The translations under genes were made by a program, and so were the position numbers. The notes under the pieces were generated by a model, which saw only the letters and a list, made by a program, of their open reading frames with translations, ran no database searches and was not told the origin of the DNA. DNA of 64,000 nucleotides from Daucus carota subsp. sativus (taxonomy: Eukaryota > Streptophyta > Magnoliopsida > Apiales > Apiaceae): contig NC_030386.2 of the NCBI RefSeq assembly GCF_001625215.2, forward strand, positions 17,392,545-17,456,544. Reading direction: 5' to 3'. This document shows, piece after piece, positions 24,801 through 37,038 of the stretch; positions within the stretch are counted from its first letter, which is position 1, and every line of letters begins with the position of its first letter.

Positions 24801-24819
24801 TGACCGGTTTATCCGGTCA
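24801..24819. promoter_or_regulatory. Conserved inverted repeat in the promoter of copy 2
   Basis: TGACCGGTTTATCCGGTCA: the same 7-base arms as at 16754-16772, with only the centre changed. The conservation of both arms but not the centre is what a two-half-site binding motif would show. Confidence 0.6.
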
Positions 24820-27049
24820 GAGGGAACAGGACCTTAAGAAGGTTGAATCGACTCATGTCAATTTTCGCGTAATTCGGTAATTGTAATCCGGAGACTTAAA
24901 ATCTTGAATAATTAATATTTGGCTTACAGATTTTTGGTATCTGTATAATAATTTTACACATTGATGAATTAATAATAATCTTTATAATTCTTCAAAAAGA
25001 TAATAATAATCTTTATAAATTAATAAAATTTAGTTTGACATTGTTAGCTTATAAAATCTTCTACTATATATAATTCAATTGAATTTCAAAATTTTAGAAT
25101 TTATAATTTAAACAGTATGTGGTTATATAGTCTTTTTATTTTCTAAAGAGAAGAAGATAATTCAATAAATAATAGTCATACGACATCTTAAAAAATTATC
25201 GAGTCGAACAAACATAGAACAGATTAAAACGCATGTCTTCATATCCAAGATGTGACAAATAAGCGACTTTGAAATTGACAATGGTAAATTTATAGATCCT
25301 TGCTCTATGTTCATCATCTTTTACAATTCCCGAAAGACTTTTATCGATAAATCCAAACCAACTCTCACAAAAGGAGAGAAAAATCACACTTTCATCAGGG
25401 AGAGAAATCAAACTATAAATATAAAACACGAGAGAATATCCAATTGCAAACCAAAACGATTAGATTTATAGCACGAACCTACACTAGAAGATAATCGATC
25501 CACTCACAAATTCAAAAGGCTCTCTAAAAGCAAATAGGGACAAAAATCAAAAGTTTCAGTGATGTACATTTAAGAAACTTTGCCTAAAAGGGAAGACTTA
25601 TTAAGAAAATCAATGAAACATGTAAGAACAACCAAAGAACAAGCAACTAAACTGAAGGATTTGGGCTTCAACCGGTTGTCAGAATAAGAAAAGAGAGAGA
25701 CGACTAGAGATATATTAGGAGAAAATAGTTTCCCGTGTTTTTAATTTTGGACACCTTTTCAATATATGAATTAAAGTAAATTAAAGGAAATAAATGTTTT
25801 ATTCTCTTATTTTCTCTCCCACAAAAATCTAGATTACAGTTTAAGAAGAAAAAATACTACTAGATTTTTTTTCATTTATTCTAAAAAATAATAAAAGACG
25901 GGTTACCGGAAGAACAGGTGAGGACTAGGTCAGTGGAAATTTTAAAAGTGGATTGAAATACATGCTTCGCGTCCGCCTATGGACGAGGACTCGAGGAGTA
26001 CGGTATTAGCAATTGTTTTGATTAATACTTTTATTAACATAAGCTACTTTATTAATTCATTAACTAATCAATCTGTAATGAAGGGACAAATCGGAAGAAG
26101 GCATGAAGAGTGCCCACATATTCTTTTTGTTGTCCGTGACTTGGTCCTAAAATCTTTAATATAATAGATCTTAAATATAAATTATAATAAAAATATTTTC
26201 AAATTTGGTTGATAATTTCTTAAAGAAATAAAAATTCATTGATAATGTATGATGGATCTTATTCGTATTGATAATTAATAATAATAGTGACTTATGTATA
26301 TATAAATCACGAAATTAAAATTAGTAAAAATATCTATCACGTTTTTTGATAAAAAAAATTTAAAAACATCGTTTAGAGATATGTAACATCCCTTGGTTAA
26401 GATTTAGACAATATCTGGTTAGTATTAAAAAGCTTGACAGGCGGAAAGAGGTGTTTTAATATACTATATTAGGGTATAAGTTAAAAGTTGGTTTTAATTT
26501 TATTATGACTTAGAGAATATTTATAAGATTTAAAAACTAAAATTTTAATCTGATTGATGACATGTTTAAAATTTTATCATAAGAAATGCTAAAGGTTCTA
26601 CCAATCGTTTAACAGCATGATAGTATTGCAAAAATAAGTAAAAGTTATTGAATGTTGTCAGTTGCCGAAAAATTTACGGTTTATATGATATATAACTTTA
26701 AATTATAATAGATACGGTTGGAAATGAATCCGAGTAATTCAGATTCAATCCGAATTCGACGGTTAAAAACGAATATAATTTATATTTGTATAAAAGATTA
26801 GCGGATTTCAATTCAGTTTTATAAATCAAACCAATATCGAATCAGATTCTAACATTGTGACACGCGGACATATATATCTAGAGTACTTCAGCTAAATTAG
26901 GATTGCTCGATTTATATATTTAATAATTTGTAAATCATGGATATTATTATGTACTATAGTATATATCATATAAATATTATTTATATTAATATAGTACTCC
27001 ACAAATGATTTTATTTTAGTTATAATAAATAATTATTCAAGTATTCATG
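24820..27049. other. AT-rich intergenic stretch without a recognisable gene
   Basis: The sequence is very AT-rich with scattered short frames. About 25195-25700 is less AT-rich and could be an old repeat or retro-derived fragment read on the minus strand, but no domain is visible. About 26705-26870 has CCGAATTCG/GATTC words that recur at 28380-28540 on the far side of the Mutator-like element, so that element probably landed in an older repeat. Confidence 0.5.
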
Positions 27050-27059
27050 ATTTTTTTAA

Positions 27060-28321
27060 GAGTAAATGACAAAATGGTGGCTGAGATTTGGTGAATTTTA
27101 CAAAACGGTGGGCTGGACTTCAAAAATTCCGATATAATGGCCGGAGTTTACTTCCGCCTTTTAAAAAGGCGGCGGCCGTCCATTGCCATTAGTTTTGCTT
27201 CGTTAAGTCTAAAAAGTCAAATAAATGAAGGGTATATTTGGGAATTAACCCAATATTTACATTATCAAATAAAGTTTGGGTCTTTAAACTATGCACACCA
27301 ACTGTTTGATGAAATGATTGTGTACACCAACTGTTTTGCTCCCTCTGAAACGTTGCCGGCGGTGACTCGCGGAGGAAAAAGAAGAGGACGGTGATAGTTG
27401 TGGAAAAGCACTGGTGTGTGTATTTGTAGGTGTATGGGTGGAGCAAGGTTGGTGTTGCAGCGGTGGAGCAAGGATTGGGATCGATTATTGAGGGTGAAAA
27501 AGATTGAGAGTAGGTCAATCGGAAGGGGAAAGAGGCCGAAAAGCTCGGCCATGACAAGTCACCGCGATGGCGTTTGGCCTCGACGACGCAAAGAAGCGCA
27601 TGGATGGAGCAAGGATTAAACATGATTAAAAATGCTAAGTATTGTGTGTGATTAATAAGCTGTAAGAAGGAAAAAAGCAATGTTTGCGATGTAATTGGAC
27701 TAAGAATGCTTGTACAATTGATGTGTAAGTTTCAAGGGAATATGAGATGAAGCTTATGATGGCAGTGTATGACTATTTGTTTTCTTTCTTGTGTGATTGA
27801 ATTAAGGTTCGTGCTGCAAGAGCGACTTTAAGTAAAGGATTTAACCGTGCACTAGGAAAGTAGGGCGGTGGAAGAGAATTGGGTAGTTTGTTGTGGTTGT
27901 ATAAATGTTGATAATCGGAAGGTATGTATAGTTGTGGTCGTATAACTGTTGATGGTGGTGGTTTGTTGGCTGGGGAGGCTGAACAGCGGTGGAGGAAAGT
28001 AGGGCGGTGGAAGAGAATTAGGAAGAAGGGTGCCGCCACGAGGTCGAAGTGACGGGGCTGAGCCTAGTCGTGGTGGTCCCGAGCAAAGAAGAGGGATGAG
28101 ACAATAGGGAGGCAAAAGGAGGTTGATGGGTAGTCAATCTGCTTTTAACCTTCTTATTTTTTATTTTTTTTTAGAATTAACGGTCAAATTTAACGGACCT
28201 TGACGGCAGCCACCTTATTAAAAGGCGGAGGTACAGTCCAGCCACCGATCTGTAATTTTTGAACTTCAGCCAATATTTTGTAAAATTTGGGAAACTACAG
28301 CCACCACTTTGTCATTTACTC
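27060..28321. mobile_element. Mutator-like (MULE) non-autonomous element
   Basis: The element has long terminal inverted repeats. The left end GAGTAAATGACAAAATGGTGG and the reverse complement of the right end GAGTAAATGACAAAGTGGTGG match, and similarity continues for more than 100 bases, through the CCGCCTTTTAA block. A perfect 10-base direct repeat (ATTTTTTTAA) flanks it at 27050-27059 and 28322-28331, in the size range typical of Mutator. The interior (about 27340-28120) is much GC-richer than the surroundings and has no transposase. It contains a duplicated segment around TAGGGCGGTGGAAGAGAATT (about 27860 and 27998). This may be captured gene sequence (Pack-MULE), but no protein domain is recognisable. 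Confidence 0.85.
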
Positions 28322-28740
28322 ATTTTTTTAATTATCTTCTACGGATCTGAATATGAATATATAAAATTGAGTAATTTAGTATCCATTCGATCCGAGCCGA
28401 ATCGTATATGAATGTTCATATACGAACTCGAGGCAAATCTAAACAAACTTAAATAATTTTAGTTCGAATACGGACTGAATCTGAACAATTAATTATAAAT
28501 TCAAGCCCAATCTGATCATATTGTTATTCACCCCTAGTAATAAAATGTAAAACCTAGATTATTAAAAAAACGCGCACACACACATATAATACTCCCGTCT
28601 CACTCGAACAAAATAGTTTGACTTTTTTTATAGCTAAAGTGACCAAATTTCAAATAATTTTTAAAAGTCATTAACTCATAATAATTGTAAAATTATAAAT
28701 CTATACAATAATAAATTATATGTGTATATATTTTTTATAA

Positions 28741-29460
28741 TATTTTTTTGATAAGCGAATATTATATTAATAATCGAACAAAATACAACGACCTTTACAT
28801 GCCAAAGGCCCTAGCAGAAAAAGACTTATCATACAGTCTTAAATTAGGACATACCCGTGGGTATGAACTGGATAAACAATCCACAAAACAACACGAACCA
28901 AAACAAACCCTAATAATACTTAATAAAATATTGATTAAAAGCAAAAGACAGCTACGACGAACCCTTGCCTGCCTATCGCCTGACTGCCCCTTTGGCTTCC
29001 ATCTTCTTCAACGGCGACCCATTTCCGGACCACCAGCACTAGCAACCAGCTCACTCGCATCTTCCGTATCATCATCTGAGATTCAGCGACCTCTACATTA
29101 GCATCCTCGTCAAGCTCTTCCCCTTCCCACAGTCAGTCCTCATACTCATCCTCTGAGATGAGTTCAAACTCGCCCTGACTTGTCCCCAGTCCCATGTCCA
29201 GCATCCAGAGCTCCTTTACCTCCCCAAATAGCCTTCTAACAACCATCAACGCGAGACGCTGCATTGAACTTATCTCAGCCAAATAGCGAGCCAAAGCGTT
29301 TTGACTGCTATTGATTGGCCTAACCACCAGATTCAGGTTAGGGTCACTCTTCTGAGGGTCACTCTTCTACTGGTTCAACTGCTGAATCACATTGGCGTGG
29401 TTAGGATCCGAGTATCACATCCATTCATCCTATTCTTTGAGTGCCTCCGGATTGTCTCAT
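28741..29460 (-). mobile_element. Possible 5'-truncated LINE tail
   Basis: Read on the minus strand, the stretch ends in a TTAATATAATATTCGCTTATC-like segment followed by a short A-run, which resembles the 3' end of plant L1-type LINEs. The minus frame at 29133-29327 is acidic at its end and may be a leftover of ORF2, but no RT or RNase H motif is visible. A 14-base word AGGGTCACTCTTCT is repeated at about 29338 and 29356. It seems to interrupt a Stowaway-like start at about 28591 (ACTCCCGTCTC). Confidence 0.35.
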
Positions 29461-30395
29461 TTTAGCTCCACATTGGCTTATATATTTTATAGTATATTTT
29501 ATAAACTATATAGACTATATATCATGTGTAATCTAATTTACATAATAAAATAAAAATATCTTGGATGGAATTAAGAGAGTTTTAAAGAAGTGTCATTAAA
29601 ATAATAAAATCGAAACTCGATCCAAATCAGTGCACCTGTCAAACTGTCCGTACTTGAAATAATCGAAAGCGCTAAAAGTCGAAATCAAAAGTTTTGATGA
29701 TTTAATTTATATATTTAGTACTATATATATATTAAATTCTTACCTGATAAATTATAATTAATTTTATTTGATAAATGTTAAATTATGAATTCATCGATTC
29801 GAATAGAAAACAGAGAAAATTGCTGAAAATATAATTGTGGATGTGTTCATGAACCGATGTCATTTTCACCTAGGAAGATCTAACCAAAACACACACATGG
29901 TCCATAGAGAAAATAATAAAGGGATACTCACAAAAAAGAGATACAGGATAAGGTGTAGTACATGACCAGGTGGTGCAAAAGCCAAACAATAGCAATCAAA
30001 GTCAATGGCCATGGGTCATGCTCTACTGATCAACCACCATTTCTGTGCCAACCAAGTGGGATCATCTTGGCCGTTGATTAGTCAAATTTGAATTGTTTTT
30101 CCAGTTTTTCTAAATAATTCAAGCAATGCTTCCTTTTAACTGACATGAGGACCCACAAATATCTCATGTACGGCTATTGTTTTGATTTTTTTAAATTGAG
30201 TTGACAAATCATTAAATATTAGTACGATAATCTAGGATTTCGCTTTATTATTATGATTTTCGTGCCTAATTAAATTTTTTTTGTCAGATTGGTTTGTAGA
30301 TGATCAAATTTATTAAAATTTGCAGTAATATACATCAATAATTAGAAAATAAAAAGTTTATATGCGCATAAAATATATTTAATATATTTAAAGTA
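29461..30395. other. Intergenic, no gene seen
   Basis: AT-rich sequence. Nothing supportable beyond short chance frames. Confidence 0.5.
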
Positions 30396-31169
30396 GTAGC
30401 CCCTCCGTCCTATTGATTAGTATACATATGAGGAGTGACACGGAAGTTAAGAAAAAGTGTAATTTAGTACTCCCTCTGTCCCTCTCATTTATGTACGGTT
30501 TTTTTACACTGCTCGACACGCATTTTAAGGTTAAGGCGCATGTAAAACATAGTTGTATAACTTATTTTTAAAATTTTTTTTTTATATAAAAATATAAACA
30601 TCAAACTTTTATTCAGAAGAAAAAAAAGTTCAAAATAGTTTATCAAACTACGTTTTACGAAAGCATTCGAATGCGTGCCGAGCCTCCGTCCCCCAATGTA
30701 AACAAATGAGAGGGGACGGAGAGAGTAAAGAAAAGTAAGAAAAGTTGTGGGACCCATTAATATTTAATGTGAAAATTAGTATAGTGTGAGTAAAGTGGTG
30801 GGACCTACTAATATTTAATGTATAAAGTACGTGTAGTGGAAAAAAGTAGTGGGTGTAGTTAAGTTTTTATAATATAAACACTTACTCCCTCTGTTTTGAA
30901 ATATAGGTCACTTAACTTTTTTGCACGTATTTCTAAATTCTTTGACCGCATGATAAAAATCATTATTTTTGAAATTTCTTTTTTTGAATAAAAATATATA
31001 TCACATATTTTTATTCAAAAAAAAGAAAATCTTAAAAATAATGATTTTTAGAATGCGGTCAAAGCACTTAAAATTGCGTGTAAAAAAATCAAGCGACCTA
31101 TAGGTATGCATACAATTGATGGGACGTCCCAAAAAATAAACTGTATACAATTCAGTGAGACGAAGAGAG
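30396..31169. mobile_element. Composite of Stowaway-type MITEs
   Basis: An outer element starts near 30396 (CCCCTCCGTCC, then ATTAGTATACA) and ends CGAAGAGAG before TA at 31170. Within it, a complete Stowaway-like element lies at 30470-30725 (CTCCCTCTGTCCC / GGGACGGAGAGAG, TA on both sides). A second start at 30885 (CTCCCTCTGTTTT) has an inner hairpin (AGGTCACTTAA..., long A/T arms) that lacks its mirror end, so it is truncated near 31104. Confidence 0.6.
30470..30725. mobile_element. Stowaway-type MITE
   Basis: The inverted ends CTCCCTCTGTCCCTCTCATTT and AAATGAGAGGGGACGGAGAGAG pair over about 20 bases, with TA flanks. The element is 256 bp long. The inner arms also pair, so it can fold into one hairpin. 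Confidence 0.82.
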
Positions 31170-31198
31170 TAGTTACCTTTTAAAAGTAATAAATAATA

Positions 31199-31898
31199 CT
31201 CCCTCCATCCCAATGAATTGTATACGGTTTCCTTTTTGGACGTTCCACCAATTATATACATTCCAAAAGTAGTAAATTTTTATAATATAAAATATCATTA
31301 CACCAACTACATTCTTCCACTATCTCCATTCTATAATAAGAGCAAGTCCAACAATATCCTAGCAATTGCCCTATATATATAATAAAAAATTATGTCCTAA
31401 TGATTTAGGACATCATTTCAATATAACAACTCCAACAACATGCCTTATTATTGTGCCTTATTATTTAAATAATAGTATATGGTGAATTATTGTTGGAGGG
31501 AAGTGAAAAAAGAGAGAGAAGAGAGGTGTGTTGGAATATGAGTAAACTAATATTTTATTGATAGAAATGGTTTAGGGTATGCATGATTGTGCCTCAAAAA
31601 TAAGGCATTTGTTAGATGTCCTGGTGTTTTAAGGCACCACTAGGACATTGTTGGAGCACCATTTTACTTCAAATGCCTTAAATTTTGAGTTAGGACATGA
31701 TTTTAGGGCACTCTTCGACTTGCTCTAATATAAACACTATTACACCCACTACTTTCCTCCACTATCTCAAATATATTATTAAATATAAATAGGTCCCACC
31801 ACTATACCCATTTTTCAACTAACTATACTCCTTTCTTACACATTTTTTTGGTCTCCGTATCCCAACCATTTGTATACAAATGGCTGGGACGGAGGGAG
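31199..31898. mobile_element. Stowaway-type MITE carrying a nested Harbinger MITE
   Basis: The ends CTCCCTCCATCCCA and TGGGACGGAGGGAG are flanked by TA (31197-31198, 31899-31900). Inner blocks also mirror (AATTGTATACGG near the left; TTTGTATACAAATGG near the right). It is enlarged by the insertion at 31340-31725. Confidence 0.8.
31340..31725. mobile_element. Harbinger/Tourist-like MITE nested in a Stowaway
   Basis: It begins GAGCAAGTCCAACA and ends CGACTTGCTC, flanked by TAA on both sides (31337-31339, 31726-31728). The element is 386 bp and non-coding. The ends are related to, but not the same as, those of the 20019-20371 family. Confidence 0.8.
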
Positions 31899-31900
31899 TA

Positions 31901-32241
31901 GCCAATATTAGCATGTTGGCCAAATAACAACATCAATGAATTGATTATATTTTAAACACGAATAATATGTGGTTGAAATGAACAAATTTTACATATTATC
32001 AGTAATTTTTGATAATGATTATAATTTATTGAAATTAAACATTTGGAGTGTTGTAGATGCTCGCTCTGAGATTATTTCCAACAGTATTGACCAAAAATAA
32101 TTGGCTAAATTCTGCGTAAAATTTGCTACAGACATTTTGTTTCGATGATGGTGATTATATTTAAAAAAATTATATGTAAGAGATCTATAAAAAATGATAT
32201 GACAATGATTTAAGGATTTCGATAGTTGCGCAAGAGATCTT
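31901..32241. other. AT-rich spacer between MITEs
   Basis: No gene or complete repeat is recognisable. The word GATTTAAAGATTTCG-like recurs downstream at 32848-32920, as if the next element split a short duplicated region. Confidence 0.4.
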
Positions 32242-32244
32242 TAA

Positions 32245-32842
32245 GGGGCCGTTTGGTTAGGGGTATTCAGGAAAGGGAAAGGTAATCAGCCTGATTGATT
32301 CCCTTTGTACGTGTTTGTTTTATAAAAATCATCATTCTCTTTCCCTTTTTTTAGTAGTGGGTTTACCCAATATTGCTCATTGCTCATTCCCCACCCCCAA
32401 CTAGGTATTTGGATTCCCTTTCCTCACTTTTTTTTTTCTATTTTGAGTTATAATTCATATTTTAAAGAATTAAAATAATAGATTATCATATAAAGTATTT
32501 TTAAGAATTAAAAATAATTTTTAATTTAGTTTTTTTAATTAAATATAATTGTGACATAATTCACATGTTAATTTATTTTAAAAAATTTATAGTATGGTTA
32601 AATAAATTGTATTAATTTCTTAGAATGTAAATAAATCATCTTGATATAGATATGAATACATTTAACTTTTTTGAAATTATATAATATTAAAAATATCAAA
32701 TATAAAATTAATCACACAAATTTTCATTCCGTTTCTGCAACAAAACCAAACTGGTAAAACAATTCAGGATCATTCCATTACTTTCTCCGCGTTTCCCTTT
32801 CTGAATTCCATTCCGTTTCCCCGAAACGAACCAAACAGCCAC
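32245..32842. mobile_element. TAA-flanked terminal-inverted-repeat element
   Basis: The ends GGGGCCGTTTGGTT and AACCAAACAGCCAC are imperfect inverted repeats (12 of 14) with TAA on both sides (32242-32244, 32843-32845), as for PIF/Harbinger-type insertions. The inner ends also mirror (GGGAAAGG... / ...CCTTTCTG). It is 598 bp and non-coding. hAT elements also can start GGGCCG, but the 3-base duplication favours Harbinger. Confidence 0.72.
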
Positions 32843-33336
32843 TAATTATGATTTAAAGATTTCGGGGTTGAAGATTCTGCTAAGAGATTTTTAACTATGA
32901 TTTAAAGGATTCGGAGGGTTGGAGATGCCACAACCCACAGGAGACCAATATTGCAAGCTAACTTTGCAAAACATTTCTTTAATTTCACAAACACATTTTC
33001 TTTCGTATGATTTGATTTTTACTACGTACGTGTTATTTTCAGTATATACACGCATTTTCAAACATTAATTTTACACCTTTTCTAACTTTAGCTGCTAAAA
33101 CTTTGCAATTTTTTGAGGTAAAAATTGACATGCAATCTATCATTATTTCGCCTTTTCGAAAAATTAGTCACTCGTGAACATTTTACCCCTCTAAATAGGA
33201 ATAGGATGTGCGGTGCACTCCGAAAATTAAAATAAAATAAAGTCTATATATCTCACCCTCCCGGTTATGATATCACAGGCAACATGTATAGAACAAGGAT
33301 GGTTACAGAGCTACCTGGAAACAACAATACTCAGCT

Positions 33337-33606
33337 GAGCAAAATTGGATATCCGGTCCAGTTATTGATAGTCAAACCGGATATCTGGTTTTTCCGGATC
33401 ATCAAAAATCAATTCCGATTTTGGTTTAATCGGATATCCGGAATTCGAAAAAACGGATTACCCTAATCTGAATTTATCAAAAAAATCAGGATCGGATATC
33501 CAGTCCGGCTTTTGGATAAAATATCTGAATTTTCAGATTTTTTTAAACCGAATACCGGACCAGAAAATCAGATAATCCGGTTTTCGGATTTTCATGCTCA
33601 CCCCTA
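33337..33606. repeat. Degenerate GGATATCCGG-rich repeat
   Basis: About 270 bases with many copies of GATATCC/CCGGAT words in both orientations, ending in CACCCCTAG. The same ending (CACCCCTAG at about 28532) closes a comparable degenerate block around the MULE, so the two probably belong to one dispersed family. Confidence 0.5.
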
Positions 33607-33868
33607 GCTTCAAGGGTTCTTTTAACACACTGAATAAGTTTAAGATATATACACTCATCTCTTCGGACAATTTAGTATAAAACAAACTGTTTACTTAATT
33701 TACAAAACTGATATCGAAGAACAAAATAAGCCGATGTTTCACTTTTCTAGTGAAAGTGCGAGTTTTTAAGTTGAAAAGAGTTGCCAGCCAGAGGAGCAAT
33801 GTACAGTGACCATAAAACGCATCCAACCAAAAGATTAAGGCTCCTAGTGCATGTAAGGATTCTGAACC

Positions 33869-36800
33869 TTAACAGTTAATTCCACACAACTGAGTATCTG
33901 GGCCAGTAACTCTAGTAGTAAAAGGATCAATACGTACCCATAACAACGAAAAGATGGAAGCAAGAAGGAGAGACCAGACGACAACGATAGTCGGCGTCCG
34001 ATTTTGGCCTCCCATCAGACCCTTAAGGAATGGATAAAGATGAACAATGACCCAGAAGGCAAAGAACAGTTTGCCAAAGAGTGGACCCCATGATTGGTAA
34101 CCGCTGTTAATTGCGTATGATATTCCTGCAACTGAACCAACTAGGTTGATTATCAGGAGAGTTGTGGGTACAACAAGTAGAGTTGTCCATTTGAACATAT
34201 AGAGTTCAGCAAAATCTCCATCTTCATCTGATGCCTTGGAGGTGACCGTAAAATTTGTGTCAATTCCAGCAAGCACTTTGAGCAAACCTTGGAAAACAGC
34301 AAATAGATGGGCAGAAACACCTCCGATAACCCAAAACTGTTCGTTTCTCCACCATTCATCTATTCCTACCCCACTCCACCGCATCTCCAGTATACCAGTA
34401 GCAAAGATGGAAATAAAAAGGGATATAAACCAGATACTTGCAAGGTTACTGATCTGCAGCAGCAAAAGACAATGATAAGGTAAGCTCAATTTAAGGGGAA
34501 CATAGTAGCTTTACGACTTACTGCTGTGCATTAAAAAAGTGAACATAACAAGAAATTTAGCCTACCCAAATTAGGCTTTTAACATCTATCTCAGTCTTCA
34601 GATAAAAGAGAACCATGTAATGACTGAACTGATAAATATATAAGCAGTTAAATGTTAAGAAAAATGTGCATTTGTTGGCACATAAGGACTAAATAAATCA
34701 CGAGTTATAAACATGTTCATCAATATAACTCTTATCAATGCAAGGAAAAAGATGTGCTTGGAATGATGACCGAGTGATAAAACAAACCTTTGGTATGATG
34801 AACCTTCCGGTGAATAAACAGACGGCGGGTAATGTACAGTAGATAACTAGAGGAAGCGAAGTGACTGGATATATAGTTGTATTGATATACGCAAATCTCT
34901 CGAGCCATTTTAGCCTTCCACCATAACCATACCATATAGGACAATGCCGGCTAAAAAGAATTTCTACAGATCCTAAAGCCCATCGAAGAACTTGATTTAG
35001 CCGATCTGAAAGATTAATAGGAGCAGAACCTTTGAAGGCTGGGCGATGTGGCATACAGTATATTGATCGCCAACCACGAGCATGCATCTTAAATCCAGTA
35101 AGAATATCTTCTGTGACAGAACCATATATCCATCCAATCTGCAGATCATGAATAAAAATAAGTGAAGAGAGTTGCCTCTATACTGTGATGCATATTGTTT
35201 GGATTTTGAGAAGAAATCCTGACATGAACAATCTTCATCGAAAAACTTGATTCCTGTTTGTCTATGTAAACTTATTTTCAACTAAAAAGTAAGTTTTTTT
35301 TTTTCTGCCGCATTCATCCTAGATCCTTAAAAAGTATTAAGTACTAGGCAATACACTGCAATTAGCAGTCTTACACCAGACCACGGTCTTTAAAATTAAA
35401 AACCATGTTATCTTCTACTTCTCTTGAAGGTCTTTTGTGTTCAGGTGTATGGTTTGAATTGTAAGATGTAATCTTTATAATACTGAAAGAAAGAAGCTAA
35501 ACCAAAACCAAGAAGGCAAGGAAAGTACAACAAGCATACCTCCTGTCCCCAGTCTGACTTATCCTCGTATCCACAACTGATGACATGAATAGCTTCTTTA
35601 AGAAGAGTGTCTGGTGTTGCAGACTCGGGAATACCTCCATTCTCCATGAGTGTAGATGCTACAAAAACAGCAGATTGACCAAATCTTTTCTCTAGGCTCA
35701 CTTGTGACATGAGCAATGACTTCTCATCATCAAATCCAGTACCTGAATGTAAATTAATATAAATAAAGGTAGAAAAACAAGTAAATTATATTGATAGGCA
35801 GTTCAATATTGGCGATATTGATAAATACAAGTAACAAGGATTTTTGCATAGGCAAGGATTTTTATGTCATAATTTTTGTTATCTTCTATTGCATAGCGAT
35901 AGCTTACTGGGCACAAGTGACACTGTACTTGGAACAAGAACATGAAAATGACACTGTACTTGAAACAAGAACATGAACAGCACACAGACAACATTGAGAA
36001 GGTATTGGGCAGACTAAACCAACCCAATATAAAGTTTGATTATTGAAATAGTTCTCTATTTGACGACCTTCCACTACCTATCCGCTTTCAGTTCAAGAAA
36101 TTATCTTACATGTTACAAATTACAACTAATAAAGAACACCCCTTTGAGTGGTGTATGTTATGGACATCTTCAAAAATTTCTTAAGAAGTAGGAGATGTAA
36201 GAGGAAGTCACTTAAATGAATCATATTCATCTTATATAGCACTAACTAGTACAAAGTCAGTCATCTGACCTAATTGATATATGTATTAATCACATTGATC
36301 AACTATGTCTGTGTCTAAATAGCGAACAAAGGCTACAAAGCAGCAATCTGCAATCCAAAGCCTATATTTATTAATAATGATCATTACACAGAGATTATGG
36401 TTAGACATAGTATAAACATCGGAACCGCTACCACTTCATGCAAACAAAGCTCTCAGATAGATTTTAATCCATTGCATCCACATTTATCAAGTTCTGTTAA
36501 CCACTACATTTAAAATTTGTGACAAATAAATTTAAAGGAACTAACAATTCAGAAAAACTAGAAGGCAAGACCAGCTACCACTTTATGTGCTGCAAAGAGA
36601 ATATCAATAATTATGTCTACAAAACTGAATCAGAAAGCAGATCAGCTGTTATTATTCATAATACCTTCCATCCCTTCCTCAATGTCTTCTAAGCTGAATA
36701 TAGGCACGGTGGGATCAGCATGCTTGTTTGATTTCTTTTTGTCTGAACCTTTCTTACTTGATTTAGACTTTCTCTCTCTGGATCCACCACAAAAGGAAGA

Positions 36801-37003
36801 GAGAAACCCAGACTTTTTATTCTTAGGTTTAAAAGGCGGTTCGTAGCCGTATAATGCTGTCCTATTAAACACGCATCCAGTACCCACATATACTGGTCCT
36901 TGTATGCCATCCAAGCCTCTCAAGTTAATCTGGTTTAACAGAGAATTTGGCAGGTCAAAGAAGTATGTTGATCAGATGTATCGTTAGCTGAACAGCAAGT
37001 GGC

Positions 37004-37038
<35 letters not shown>

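Noticed and set aside
25196-25429. 77-codon minus-strand ORF
   Set aside because: Could be an old retro-derived fragment, but no motif is recognisable and neighbours give no support.
27189-28115. Several overlapping ORFs inside the Mutator-like element
   Set aside because: They overlap in different frames on both strands in a GC-rich, repetitive interior; none shows a domain, so only the element is annotated.
26700-28545. A larger transposon enclosing the Mutator-like element, suggested by similar GATTC/CCGAATTCG words on both sides and a CACCCCTAG end
   Set aside because: The left boundary and inverted ends could not be fixed by eye; mentioned only in context.
37008-37036. (AC)n run inside the CESA gene as a regulatory element
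   Set aside because: Simple microsatellite within intron 10; no evidence for function.
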